This document shows, piece after piece, positions 16,267-24,073 of a stretch of 30,109 nt of DNA. The position numbers and the translations under genes were made by a program. A model generated the notes under the pieces. The model did no database searches. It saw only the letters and a list, made by a program, of their open reading frames with translations, and was not told where the DNA came from. Numbering within the stretch: position 1 is the stretch's first letter; the number at the start of each line of letters is the position of its first letter. Origin of the DNA: CAWDLX01 sp046728155 (GTDB taxonomy: Bacteria > Actinomycetota > Actinomycetes > Mycobacteriales > Micromonosporaceae); NCBI GenBank assembly GCA_046728155.1, contig JBKPDY010000104.1, positions 1 to 30,109 of the forward strand, given 5' to 3'.

Positions 16267-17417
16267 GGCGCGCTGACCTCCTCGAGCAGTGTCCCGAAGA
16301 GCGACGCGACCGCGTCGTCGGCGGTGCCCCGCGCCGACAGGTACTCAGCGAAGAGTTCGCCCGGCGAACGGCCGGCCTGGCTCGGCCGTCGGCTCCCGGG
16401 ATCAAGCTCGGGCAAGGTCTGCGGGTCGATGCGTACCTCGATCGCCCGGGGAAGCAGAACCTGAACGTCCTCTCTCAACCCGGCCCGCTGTCGCTCACGG
16501 ACGTACACCCGCAGCCATGCCGTCTCGTCCACGCTCATCGCGGCGAGGTCCGCGAGGCTTCCCCGTACGGTGCGAAGTTTGACCGCGGCGGTGACGGGCA
16601 CGTCTCGTACCCTGGCCGCTGTGGTGGGCGTCAGCTCCACAATGGACACCGATGGCGTGTTCTCCTCCTCGCCGAAGTCGATCGCGAGCGGGCTGCCGCT
16701 GTAGTGGATCGGGCACGGGCCGGGAACCCGCTGGCGGCGGTGAAGGTGGCCCAACGCGACATAATGCGCGGAGTTCGGGAAGACCGACGACGGCACCGCG
16801 TACGCCTCGATCGTGTGGGCGTCGCGCTCACCACCGCCGAGCTTCCCACCGACCACCGTCACATGGGCGGCGACAAGGTTGACCGTGGCGGTGCCGTCGG
16901 CGAACGATCCGGTCAGGGCGGCCAGCAGCCGGCTGACATGATCGGCGTACGTGGCGGAGGCTTCGGCGGAGGTCAGGTCGAACATCTCCGACGCGCGTAC
17001 GGCGAAGCGTTGCGAGACGAAGGGCAGCCCCGCGACCCGCCACGCCTCCCCGCCGGCGGTCACCCCGGCGATCAGGTGGTCGTCGGCGCGTCCAACGGTG
17101 CCGCGTAGGGTGATCCCGACGCCATCGGCCCAGGGGCGCAGCGCGTCGATCTCGGCACCGTGATCGTGGTTACCGGCGATGACCACCACCGCGCCGGCGT
17201 GGCGCCGCAACGCCGTCAGCGCCCGGACGACGAGCTTCTTGGTATCGGCCGTCGGAGCAACACTGTCGTAGAGGTCGCCAGCGACCAGTACCAGATCCGG
17301 CCGCTCATTTTCGGCGATGCGGACGACCTCAGCCAGGACCGCGATCTGCTCGTCCATTCTGGACTGTCCCTTGAGGACCTTGCCGACGTGCCAGTCGGAG
17401 GTATGCAGGATCTTCAC
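16263..17417 (-). CDS. sbcD: SbcD/Mre11-type exonuclease
   Basis: 384 residues starting MKILHTSDWHVGK. The metallophosphoesterase motifs are all present: SDWH (Asp8, His10), GDLYD (Asp48), GNHDH (Asn83-His84), His185 in LVAAHVTV and GHLHR (His224, His226). A C-terminal region with PVTAAVKLRTVRG and a LFAEYLSARG helix fits the Rad50-binding part. The gene starts 12 bases after the HerA stop and overlaps the SbcC start by 4 bases, so translation is probably coupled. Mn-dependent 3'-5' exonuclease and endonuclease activity is the family role. Confidence 0.93.
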   Translation of the reverse strand: MKILHTSDWHVGKVLKGQSRMDEQIAVLAEVVRIAENERPDLVLVAGDLYDSVAPTADTKKLVVRALTALRRHAGAVVVIAGNHDHGAEIDALRPWADGVGITLRGTVGRADDHLIAGVTAGGEAWRVAGLPFVSQRFAVRASEMFDLTSAEASATYADHVSRLLAALTGSFADGTATVNLVAAHVTVVGGKLGGGERDAHTIEAYAVPSSVFPNSAHYVALGHLHRRQRVPGPCPIHYSGSPLAIDFGEEENTPSVSIVELTPTTAARVRDVPVTAAVKLRTVRGSLADLAAMSVDETAWLRVYVRERQRAGLREDVQVLLPRAIEVRIDPQTLPELDPGSRRPSQAGRSPGELFAEYLSARGTADDAVASLFGTLLEEVSAP

Positions 17418-17429
17418 TCGGGCCTCACG

Positions 17430-19160
17430 TCAGAACGGGATCTCGTCGTCGGGGACCGCGCCGACGACCACGAACGGGTCGGTGCTCTGGATCAAGGAGC
17501 GCAGGGTCGCGGTCGGAGGGACGCCCGCCTCACCCGGCCGGGTGGCCCAGGCGGGGAAGGGAAAGTCGGCCGCCAGCGGCACCGGGATGTCGGGCTGGCT
17601 CACGAACATCGTGCCGGGCTTGACGATCAGTGCGCGCTGGCGTTGCGCCTGGGGGAGGAAGCCGTACTCGGGGCGACCGGCCTCCGCGGCGTCCAGCCGG
17701 CCCACGACCTTCACCGCCGAGTTGACGATAATGCGCCGCTCCACCTCGCTCGCGGTCTGCTGCGCCCCGATGAGGATCACGCCGAGTGAGCGGCCACGCT
17801 CGGCGATGTCGAGCAGCACGTCCTTGATCGGTGACGATCCCTCCCGCGGCGCGTACTTGTTCAGCTCGTCCAGCACCACGAAGAGTAGTGGCTTCGCCGA
17901 GCCCGTCCTCTCCTTGCGCTCGAACTCCGACCGCAGGATGACCCCGACGACGAACCGTTGCGCCCGGTCGCCCAGGTTGTGCAGGTCGACGACGGTCACC
18001 TGGGCGCTCTCCGCCGTGTTCACCCCGTGCCGTCGGTTGCTCGGCAGGTCTCCCCGGACGAGCCTGGCCAGGTCACGCATGCTGGAGACCAGGCGGCGCA
18101 GGAAGGCGTTGACAGTGCCGAGTCCGATCGCGGAGCCGGCCCACTCGGCCCGCGTCTCCTCGTCGGAGAGACGGTCCTGGATGAGCTGAACCAGGTCGCC
18201 GTACGAGTTGATCCTTACCCCGTCGACGACCACGCCCGCGTCGGCGGGTGCCGCGTTGCGGGCCAGGTACGCGGTGACCGTATGCACCACCATCGTGTAC
18301 TGCTGGCGATCGTCGTCGGCGTCGGCGAAGACGTACGGCAGCAGCCGGTCGGCGCAGAACTCGGCCAGGGTCCAGTAGAAAGCGTCGACCCCGGTCAGCC
18401 GGCTGGTCACGTCGGGCGAGCCGGCCCGGTCGCCGGCCCGCGGCGGCGCGTAGACGCAAACGTCAGGGAAAGGGCTCGCGGCCAGGCCCAGCCGGCCGTA
18501 TGCCGCGCGGATCCCGTCGTCGAGGCGGGTGTTGGCGTGGTCGAGGAAGAGCAGGTCCTCACCCTTGACGTTGAAGACCAGGGCCCGGGTGTTGGCTGTC
18601 TCGCCGCTGCCGCCCAGCACCCCGCAGCCGAACACGGCGTAGAGCAGCCAGGTGGCGAAGCTCGTCTTGGTGGCTACGCCGGAGACACCTGAGATCGAAA
18701 CGTGCGCGCCGCGCGTCCCGTCGAGGAAATCGGCGTTGAGGTAGAGCGGCTCGCCGTCGCGCCCGACACCGATGGGGACCCGTCGCTGCATCCCGTCGAA
18801 GTAGAGGGCCGCGTCGCGCTCCTCGCCCGTGGCCCTGGCCACCGGCGCTCCAGGAGTCGGCGGCACGTAGATCTCCGGTTCGACCCGGGTGGTCGTGATC
18901 TCCGCCGCCTCCTGTACCTGAGCAGGGAGCATGCCGTCGGCGATGGCGAATACGTCCGAGTCGAAGCTCGCACCCTCGTGCCGAGCCCGCACCTGTGTGA
19001 CTACTCCGGCGATGGTCACCCGTCCATCGCCCACCTCGCGGATTGTCGACACGACGTCGTCGAGCTGGAGGTAGGCACCCGGCCGCAGGGCGACCCAGAA
19101 CTGCAGTGGTGTGGCGTCGAGCGTGCCGAGGACCCGACCCACGGACGTACCCTCGACCAT
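17430..19160 (-). CDS. herA: HerA-type DNA translocase (HAS-barrel, DUF87 ATPase)
   Basis: 576 residues from the ATG at 19160, with GGGGAGG just upstream. A GTG directly before it is a less likely start. An N-terminal HAS-barrel (residues 1-100, VGRVLGTLDATPLQFWVAL) is followed by the RecA-like core. The P-loop reads GVSGVATKT (158-166), a bacterial HerA form without the usual GxGKS. Walker B is LLFVVLDELNKYAP (Asp431, Glu432). A sensor-like GAQQTASEVERRIIVNS and the C-terminal GRLDAAEAGRPEYGFL follow. The alpha-helical insertion lies between 250 and 400. HerA forms a hexamer that pumps DNA to NurA during end resection. It is the first gene of the four-gene operon, and tandem repeats sit just upstream of its start. 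Confidence 0.85.
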   Translation of the reverse strand: MVEGTSVGRVLGTLDATPLQFWVALRPGAYLQLDDVVSTIREVGDGRVTIAGVVTQVRARHEGASFDSDVFAIADGMLPAQVQEAAEITTTRVEPEIYVPPTPGAPVARATGEERDAALYFDGMQRRVPIGVGRDGEPLYLNADFLDGTRGAHVSISGVSGVATKTSFATWLLYAVFGCGVLGGSGETANTRALVFNVKGEDLLFLDHANTRLDDGIRAAYGRLGLAASPFPDVCVYAPPRAGDRAGSPDVTSRLTGVDAFYWTLAEFCADRLLPYVFADADDDRQQYTMVVHTVTAYLARNAAPADAGVVVDGVRINSYGDLVQLIQDRLSDEETRAEWAGSAIGLGTVNAFLRRLVSSMRDLARLVRGDLPSNRRHGVNTAESAQVTVVDLHNLGDRAQRFVVGVILRSEFERKERTGSAKPLLFVVLDELNKYAPREGSSPIKDVLLDIAERGRSLGVILIGAQQTASEVERRIIVNSAVKVVGRLDAAEAGRPEYGFLPQAQRQRALIVKPGTMFVSQPDIPVPLAADFPFPAWATRPGEAGVPPTATLRSLIQSTDPFVVVGAVPDDEIPF

Positions 19161-19171
19161 CACGCCTCCCC

Positions 19172-19325
19172 TGATTCCAGTCGCCTCCGCGCTCGCTCCG
19201 CTCCGCGGGCCTGGCGGCCCGCGATGCTCCCTCGCTGTCGGCTCCCTTGATTCCAGTCGCCTCCGCGCTCGCTCCGCTCCGCGGGCCTGGCGGCCCTGCG
19301 ATGCTCACTCGCTGTCGGCTCCCTT
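19172..19325. repeat. 76-bp tandem duplication with internal hairpin upstream of herA
   Basis: Two near-identical copies start TGATTCCAGTCGCCTCCGCG at 19172 and 19248. They differ by one inserted base and one or two substitutions. Each contains GCGGGCC-TGGC-GGCCCGC, able to fold into a 7-bp hairpin, and strings of CGCTCGCTCCGCTCCGC. The latter string recurs weakly near 19387. The first copy reaches to within about 12 bases of the herA start. The duplication must therefore lie in its leader or promoter region. Confidence 0.85.
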
Positions 19326-19423
19326 GTCGGGACCTGTCGCATCCCCATCGCATCGTGCCGCACCGGTACGACGGCGTGGTGGATCCCGCTCCGCTCCGCG
19401 CGTCGTGCCCGCGTGCCCCGGTC

Positions 19424-20152
19424 CTACGTCCTGGAGTACCGCGTGAGCAGCGTGTCGCCGGCGACGATGACGTGGACGAGACGCATATCGGCGGGCGTGT
19501 TCCGCCGGCCGTCGGCGACGATCCGGCCGGCTCCCGAGCCGGCGAGCTTGGCCGAGATGGTGAGGCACATCTCGTCGACCAGATCGGCGGCGAGCAGCGT
19601 GCCGAACAGACGAGGGCCGCCTTCGCAGAGCACCTGATCGAGACCGCGTTCATGCAGGGCGCGCATCGCGTACACGGGATCGACAGCGGTGTCGCCACAG
19701 ATGACCACGTCGGCGACCTTTTCCAGATCTGCCCGCCGGTCGCCCGGCGACGCGGCGATGGTCAGCACCACCGGCCGTACGGGAGCCAGCGCGAGGGCGT
19801 CACTCGACGGATCGAGCCTCAGTGAGGCCGAAACCACGACGAGTGTCGGATCTGGCGCGAGGCCGGCCCGGACGGCGTGGTCGGCGGCGGTGAGCCTCAT
19901 CGGCCCGTACCCCTCGTGTCGCAGTGTCCCGGCGCCGACCATGACGGCGTCGGCGTGCACACGTAACGCGTGCAAGACCTTCTGGTCGTCCTCATTGGAC
20001 AGACCGCGGGAGTACCCGCCGACCTCCACGGCGCCGTCGAGGCTGCACACGAAGTTCATCCGCAAGCGGCGTCCGGCCGTGCGGTCGATCGTGTACGCCG
20101 CGAAGAGTTCCGTGTCGTCCAGGAGTGAGTGGTCGGGCCATATGCGCTGCAT
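19424..20152 (-). CDS. RibD C-terminal (pyrimidine reductase/DHFR-like) protein
   Basis: 242 residues from the ATG at 20152. The frame is open further up, but the upstream part overlaps the small Cys-rich gene. The RibD-C/DHFR-like fold is visible as RLRMNFVCSLDGAVEV, LHALRVHADAVMVGAGTLRHEGYG, a Rossmann-like VVVSASLRLD, and GLDQVLCEGGPRLFGTLLAADLVDEM, the NADPH-site signature of RibD reductases. It lacks a deaminase domain. These stand-alone reductases are annotated as pyrimidine reductase family proteins and may act in riboflavin-like or other reductions. No rib genes are nearby, so the substrate is unknown. Its start is 4 bases after the stop of the Cys-rich mini-protein. Confidence 0.85.
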   Translation of the reverse strand: MQRIWPDHSLLDDTELFAAYTIDRTAGRRLRMNFVCSLDGAVEVGGYSRGLSNEDDQKVLHALRVHADAVMVGAGTLRHEGYGPMRLTAADHAVRAGLAPDPTLVVVSASLRLDPSSDALALAPVRPVVLTIAASPGDRRADLEKVADVVICGDTAVDPVYAMRALHERGLDQVLCEGGPRLFGTLLAADLVDEMCLTISAKLAGSGAGRIVADGRRNTPADMRLVHVIVAGDTLLTRYSRT

Positions 20153-20156
20153 AGGG

Positions 20157-20276
20157 TCACTCGCCCGGCCGGCCGGTAGCAGGCGCCGGTGCTGCCGGCG
20201 GCCGGTGCTGGCAGTCGCACCAGTTACCCCCCCGGCACCTGTCATGCCGCTGGTCCCGACACGCCCGGCAGATCAC
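20157..20276 (-). CDS. 39-residue Cys-rich putative zinc-ribbon peptide
   Basis: From the GTG at 20276 the frame reads MICRACRDQRHDRCRGG, then NWCDCQHRPP, followed by a Pro/Ala-rich tail. It has five Cys (3, 6, 14, 20, 22) and two His (11, 24), which would suit a zinc site. The stop TGA lies 4 bases before the ATG of the RibD-like gene, which suggests translational coupling. I recall similar CRxCRxxxHxxCRGGxWCDCQH peptides in other actinomycetes, but cannot verify this here. The start is uncertain because the frame remains open upstream and there is no strong ribosome site. Function unknown. Confidence 0.5.
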   Translation of the reverse strand: MICRACRDQRHDRCRGGNWCDCQHRPPAAPAPATGRPGE

Positions 20277-20356
20277 GAGTCCAGGGTGGCGGCAAGGGCG
20301 CGCACCGGGCAAGCCGGATCCCGAACGATCGCCCGTCGGTGCCCGCGGTGGTTGCG

Positions 20357-20392
20357 GAACCTTGTACCCCCCCTGGTGGTGTGGAAGGTTCC
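20357..20392. promoter_or_regulatory. Inverted repeat in the divergent intergenic region
   Basis: GGAACCTT (20357-20364) and AAGGTTCC (20385-20392) form a perfect 8-bp inverted repeat with a 20-base C/G-rich centre. It sits between the Cys-rich gene and the sugar operon. It could be an operator for the minus-strand pair, or a hairpin. No U-tract follows. Confidence 0.35.
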
Positions 20393-20446
20393 AAGATCTA
20401 AGAACGAGGGCCGACGACGGGTTCGGGCGGGCCGTCGGTAACAAAA

Positions 20447-20460
20447 TGGGAACGCTCCCA
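20447..20460. promoter_or_regulatory. Upstream CebR-type operator
   Basis: TGGGAACGCTCCCA differs at one position from the 14-bp CebR palindrome TGGGAGCGCTCCCA known from Streptomyces. It lies just upstream of a TTGACA box. With the LacI-family gene at the end of the operon, autoregulated repression lifted by cello-oligosaccharides is the likely reading. Confidence 0.85.
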
Positions 20461-20468
20461 CTGGCCTG

Positions 20469-20498
20469 TTGACATCCGCCACGCCCAACCGCGACCCT
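20469..20498 (+). promoter_or_regulatory. Probable promoter of the sugar operon
   Basis: A consensus TTGACA (20469-20474) lies between the two operators. The -10 is weak: GACCCT at 20493-20498 has an 18-base spacing. Position between two repressor palindromes supports the call more than the -10 does. The resulting leader would be roughly 260-270 bases long. Confidence 0.5.
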
Positions 20499-20499
20499 A

Positions 20500-20513
20500 T
20501 GGGAGCGCTCCCG
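20500..20513. promoter_or_regulatory. Downstream CebR-type operator
   Basis: TGGGAGCGCTCCCG matches the CebR palindrome at 13 of 14 positions. Its centre is 53 bases from that of the upstream operator, close to five helical turns, so both sites face the same side of the DNA. It would overlap the transcription start. Confidence 0.85.
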
Positions 20514-20775
20514 GACCACTGTGGTCTCCGCCACAGACGGATCGGCAGATGTGGTATTCGGGCTGCTCAAAGGCCAGGGTAGGCGATCCGAACCTCCTGC
20601 CCGCGCCCAGACGGCACGGCGCCACCACGTTCATTTCCGCACGACGACCTGAGAGGGCCCGGCATGGGTGTGACGACGCATCACCTGCGCAAGGCCAGTC
20701 GGCCGGGTCGCCTCTTGATCCGCACCATCGTCAGTCCGGACGCGCCCGGTCGTGTCCGGCCACCAGGGAGGAAAC

Positions 20776-22101
20776 ATGCGCAGGGCAGGAAGGAAAGGTG
20801 TCGCGCTGATCGGCGTGCTGGCCACGGCCATGCTGCTCGCCGCGGCTTGCAGTAGCGGCGGCAATTCGGGCAGCGGCGGCGGTCAGGTCACGCTGAAGGT
20901 CCGGCTGTTCGGCACCTTCGGGTACAAGGAAACGGGCCTGTTCGACCAGTACCAGAGAGAACATCCCAACATCAAGATCGACTACAGCACGGTCGAGCAG
21001 GAGGCCACCTACTGGACCGCCCTGCAGACAAGCCTTTCCTCCGGTGCCGGGCTCGGTGACGTCCAGGGCATCGAGGTCGGGCGCATCGCGCAGGTCACCG
21101 CGAGCCTCGCCGACAAGTTCGTCGACCTGAACACCCTCGGCGCCGCGTCGTTGAAGGACAACTACTACGGCTGGAAGTGGCAGGAGTCGATGGCCGGCGG
21201 CAAACAGTTGGGGCTGGGCACCGACGTCGGTCCGCTCGCCATCTGCTACCGGACCGACCTGTTCAAGGAGGCCGGTCTGCCGGTCGACCCCGCCGCCGTC
21301 AGCGCCCTGTGGGCCAACGGCTGGGACGGCTACATCGCGGCCGGAACGCAGTACAAGGCCAAAGCGGCCGCCGGACACTACTGGACCGACACCGCCGGTG
21401 GCATGTTCAACGCGATCATCGGACAGTCGCCGAACCAGTACTACGACTCCTCCGGCAACCTGATCGTCGAGTCCAACCCGGCCGTCTCCAAGGCCTGGGA
21501 CTACGCGATGCAGATGGCGACCCAGGGCCTGAGCGCCAAGCTGAGCCAGTTCAGCAACGCGTGGAACGTGGCGTTCACGACCGGTACGTTCGCCACGATC
21601 GCCTGCCCGTCCTGGATGGTCGGTTACATCAAGTCCGAGGCCGGGGCGATGGGCGGTTCGTGGAACATCGCGAGCATCCCGGGCAACGGCGGCAACTGGG
21701 GCGGCTCGTACCTGATGATCCCAACGAAGAGCCAGCACAAGCAGGAGGCATACGACCTCATCAAGTGGCTGACCGGGGCCGCGCAGGAGGCCACGATCTT
21801 CCAGAAGGTCGGCAACTTCCCGTCGAACAAGGTCGCCGCGGCCGACCCGGCCGTCGTGAACGCCACGGACAAGTACTTCAGCGGCGGCAGCGACCCCAAC
21901 AACCCCGTGCCCGCTCCGATTGGCAAGATTTTCGGCGAATCGGCGAGCAAACTGCAGCCGGCCATCCTAGGAGCACACGACGGTGACGTGAAGAACGCCA
22001 TCTCCACCGCGATCACCCGCGTCGAGACCGGGGCGCAGACCCCGACGGCGGCCTGGGAGCAGCTGATCCACAAGGACATACCGTCCGCCGTGGGCAGCTG
22101 A
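20776..22101 (+). CDS. cebE: CebE-like sugar-binding lipoprotein of an ABC importer
   Basis: 441 residues from the ATG at 20776, with AGGGAGGAA upstream. A frame-open ATG eight codons earlier lacks such a site. The signal peptide ends with the lipobox LLAAACSS (Cys25), followed by a Ser/Gly linker. The mature part is a family-1 extracellular solute-binding protein: VTLKVRLFGTFGYKETGLFDQY, ANGWDGYIAAGTQYKAKA, FTTGTFATIACPSWMVGYIK, and the C-terminal SAVGS. Operators, permeases, a GH1 enzyme and the regulator fit the CebE (cellobiose/cellotriose) model of Streptomyces. Ligand is inferred from context. It is the first gene of the operon and is separated from the permeases by a strong hairpin. 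Confidence 0.88.
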   Translation: MRRAGRKGVALIGVLATAMLLAAACSSGGNSGSGGGQVTLKVRLFGTFGYKETGLFDQYQREHPNIKIDYSTVEQEATYWTALQTSLSSGAGLGDVQGIEVGRIAQVTASLADKFVDLNTLGAASLKDNYYGWKWQESMAGGKQLGLGTDVGPLAICYRTDLFKEAGLPVDPAAVSALWANGWDGYIAAGTQYKAKAAAGHYWTDTAGGMFNAIIGQSPNQYYDSSGNLIVESNPAVSKAWDYAMQMATQGLSAKLSQFSNAWNVAFTTGTFATIACPSWMVGYIKSEAGAMGGSWNIASIPGNGGNWGGSYLMIPTKSQHKQEAYDLIKWLTGAAQEATIFQKVGNFPSNKVAAADPAVVNATDKYFSGGSDPNNPVPAPIGKIFGESASKLQPAILGAHDGDVKNAISTAITRVETGAQTPTAAWEQLIHKDIPSAVGS

Positions 22102-22117
22102 TCTGATCGCATCTGGC

Positions 22118-22153
22118 GCTCCGGCCCGGTGGGTCGTCCCACCGGGCCGGAGC
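22118..22153 (+). promoter_or_regulatory. 16-bp perfect intercistronic hairpin between binding protein and permease genes
   Basis: GCTCCGGCCCGGTGGG (22118-22133), loop TCGT, CCCACCGGGCCGGAGC (22138-22153). The stem is perfect and very GC-rich and starts 16 bases after the cebE stop. There is no U-tract, so it is probably a 3' stabiliser or partial terminator that gives more binding protein than permease, as in malE-malF-type operons. Confidence 0.8.
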
Positions 22154-22193
22154 AACACGAGGGGTCCCGCACCATTCGAAAGGCAGGCAAGGC

Positions 22194-23174
22194 ATGGTCG
22201 TCATCACGACGCCGAGAGCCGACACCGAGCCACGGCAGCCGAACGGCGAACCGCACTGGCGTAGCCGGCTTTCGCGCTGGGACCTGAAGTTCTCGCCGTA
22301 CGCGTTCGTCGCCCCGTTCTTCATCCTCTTCGCCGCGTTCGGACTCTACCCTCTACTGTGGACCGCCTGGGTCTCCGTTCACCGTACCGAGCTGATCCGC
22401 GCCGACGAGCTCGGCGACAACGTGGGTTGGGCCAACTACGTCAACCTGCTCCACGACTCGTTCTTCTGGAACGCGCTGTGGAACACGATCACGCTGGGCA
22501 TCATCTCGGCGGTCCCGCAACTGCTCATGGCCCTCGGCTTGGCGCACGTATTGAACTACCGGCTACGAGCCAGCACGTTCTGGCGGATCTCGGCCCTGGC
22601 TCCGTTCGCCACCTCGGTGGCTGCGGCGACAGTCGTCTTCGCGCAACTGTTCAACCGCGACGTGGGCGTCGTCAACTTCCTCCTGCATCATATCTTCGGC
22701 ATCCAGAACGTCGACTTCACCAACGAGAAGTGGCCGGCTCAGATCGCGATCTCCACGATCGTCATCTGGCGCTGGACCGGGTACAACGCCCTGATCTACC
22801 TCGCCGCGATGCAGGCGATCCCGTACGAGCTGTACGAGTCGGCCGCCATCGACGGCGCGAGCCGGTGGCGGCAGTTCCGCGAGATCACCATTCCGTCGCT
22901 GCGGCCCACCATCATCTTCACCGTCGTCGTCTCGACGATCGGGTCGATCCAGCTCTTCGGTGAGCCTCTGCTCTTCTCCAGCGGCGGAACGAATGCGGTC
23001 ACCGGTGGCGCGAACCGCCAGTACCAGACGCTCGCGATGTACTTCTACGAGCGCGGTTTCAACAACGGTCACCTGGGGCGGGCGGCCGCCGTCGCGTGGC
23101 TCATGTTCCTGATCATCCTGATCTTCGTAGTGATCAACACGTTGCTGGCGCGGCGCGTCCGGGATGTCGAGTAG
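22194..23174 (+). CDS. cebF: CebF-like ABC sugar permease
   Basis: 326 residues from the ATG at 22194, with AGGCAAGG upstream. A short basic N-terminus precedes six predicted TM helices, the first being YAFVAPFFILFAAFGLYPLL. The EAA loop that docks on the ATPase is YESAAIDGASRWRQFREITI followed by PSLRP. The protein belongs to the MalF-type binding-protein-dependent permeases. No ATPase gene lies in the operon, so a shared MsiK-like ATPase elsewhere in the genome must energise it, as known for CebEFG. Confidence 0.9.
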   Translation: MVVITTPRADTEPRQPNGEPHWRSRLSRWDLKFSPYAFVAPFFILFAAFGLYPLLWTAWVSVHRTELIRADELGDNVGWANYVNLLHDSFFWNALWNTITLGIISAVPQLLMALGLAHVLNYRLRASTFWRISALAPFATSVAAATVVFAQLFNRDVGVVNFLLHHIFGIQNVDFTNEKWPAQIAISTIVIWRWTGYNALIYLAAMQAIPYELYESAAIDGASRWRQFREITIPSLRPTIIFTVVVSTIGSIQLFGEPLLFSSGGTNAVTGGANRQYQTLAMYFYERGFNNGHLGRAAAVAWLMFLIILIFVVINTLLARRVRDVE

Positions 23175-23182
23175 GAGATGAG

Positions 23183-24073
23183 ATGACCGCGACGACCATC
23201 CTGACCGACGCGCCCGTACAGGCTCCACATCGGACGCCACGCCGGCGCAACCGTGGCCCGTTCGGGGCCACCTGGCTCACATACACGATCCTGGGGATCG
23301 TCTTCCTCATCTCGGTCTTCCCCTTCTACTGGACGATCGTCGCGGCGTCGACCTCCAACACTGAGATCAACCAGGTTCCGCCGAATCTCGTCCCCGGCCC
23401 GAACCTGTTCCACAATTTCGGCGAGGCGTTGACCAACGTCAACATGGGACTGGCCATCGTGAACTCGACCATCGTCTCGGGAACGGTGGCGCTCGGCACC
23501 GTCTTCTTCGGCACGCTCGCCGGATTCGCGTTCGCCAAACTGAGGTTCCGCGGGCGAAACATCCTGCTCTATCTGATCATCGGGACCACGCTGGTGCCGA
23601 TGCAGATCGGGATCGTGCCGCTGTACATCCTCATGAACAAGCTCGGCCTCATCGACAACGTGCTGGCGGTCATCCTGCCCACGGTGGTGACCGCGTTCGG
23701 CGTGTTCTTCCTGCGGCAGTACCTGTTGCGGGCGTTGCCGGACGACCTGATCGAGGCAGCGCGCATCGACGGTGCGTCCTCGCTGCGGATCTTCATCTCG
23801 GTCGTGTTGCCGCTCGCCCGTCCAGCCATGGCGGTACTCGGCATGCTCACGTTCATGGCCACCTGGAACGACCTGTTCTGGCCTCTGATCGTCCTCTCCT
23901 CGGACAACCCCACGGTTCAGGTCGCTATCGACAACCTCAACGCCGGCTATGTCCCGGACATGTCCATCATCCTGGCCGGGACGCTGCTCGGCACCCTGCC
24001 GGTACTCGCCGTCTTCATCGTCCTCGGGCGCCAGATCGTCAGCGGGATCATGCAAGGGGCGATCAAGGGATGA
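23183..24073 (+). CDS. cebG: CebG-like ABC sugar permease
   Basis: 296 residues from the ATG at 23183, 8 bases after the cebF stop and with GGAGATG as ribosome site. Six TM helices are visible (WLTYTILGIVFLISVFPFYW, IILAGTLLGTLPVLAVFIVL). The EAA loop is IEAARIDGASSLRIFISVVL. The C-terminal tail GRQIVSGIMQGAIKG is the usual MalG-type end. The stop codon overlaps the start of a mini-ORF (ATGA) whose sequence mimics this very tail. Confidence 0.92.
   Translation: MTATTILTDAPVQAPHRTPRRRNRGPFGATWLTYTILGIVFLISVFPFYWTIVAASTSNTEINQVPPNLVPGPNLFHNFGEALTNVNMGLAIVNSTIVSGTVALGTVFFGTLAGFAFAKLRFRGRNILLYLIIGTTLVPMQIGIVPLYILMNKLGLIDNVLAVILPTVVTAFGVFFLRQYLLRALPDDLIEAARIDGASSLRIFISVVLPLARPAMAVLGMLTFMATWNDLFWPLIVLSSDNPTVQVAIDNLNAGYVPDMSIILAGTLLGTLPVLAVFIVLGRQIVSGIMQGAIKG

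Noticed and set aside
20549..20809. Leader ORF of 86 codons upstream of cebE
   Set aside because: No ribosome site, atypical composition, and it runs into the cebE signal-peptide region in another frame.
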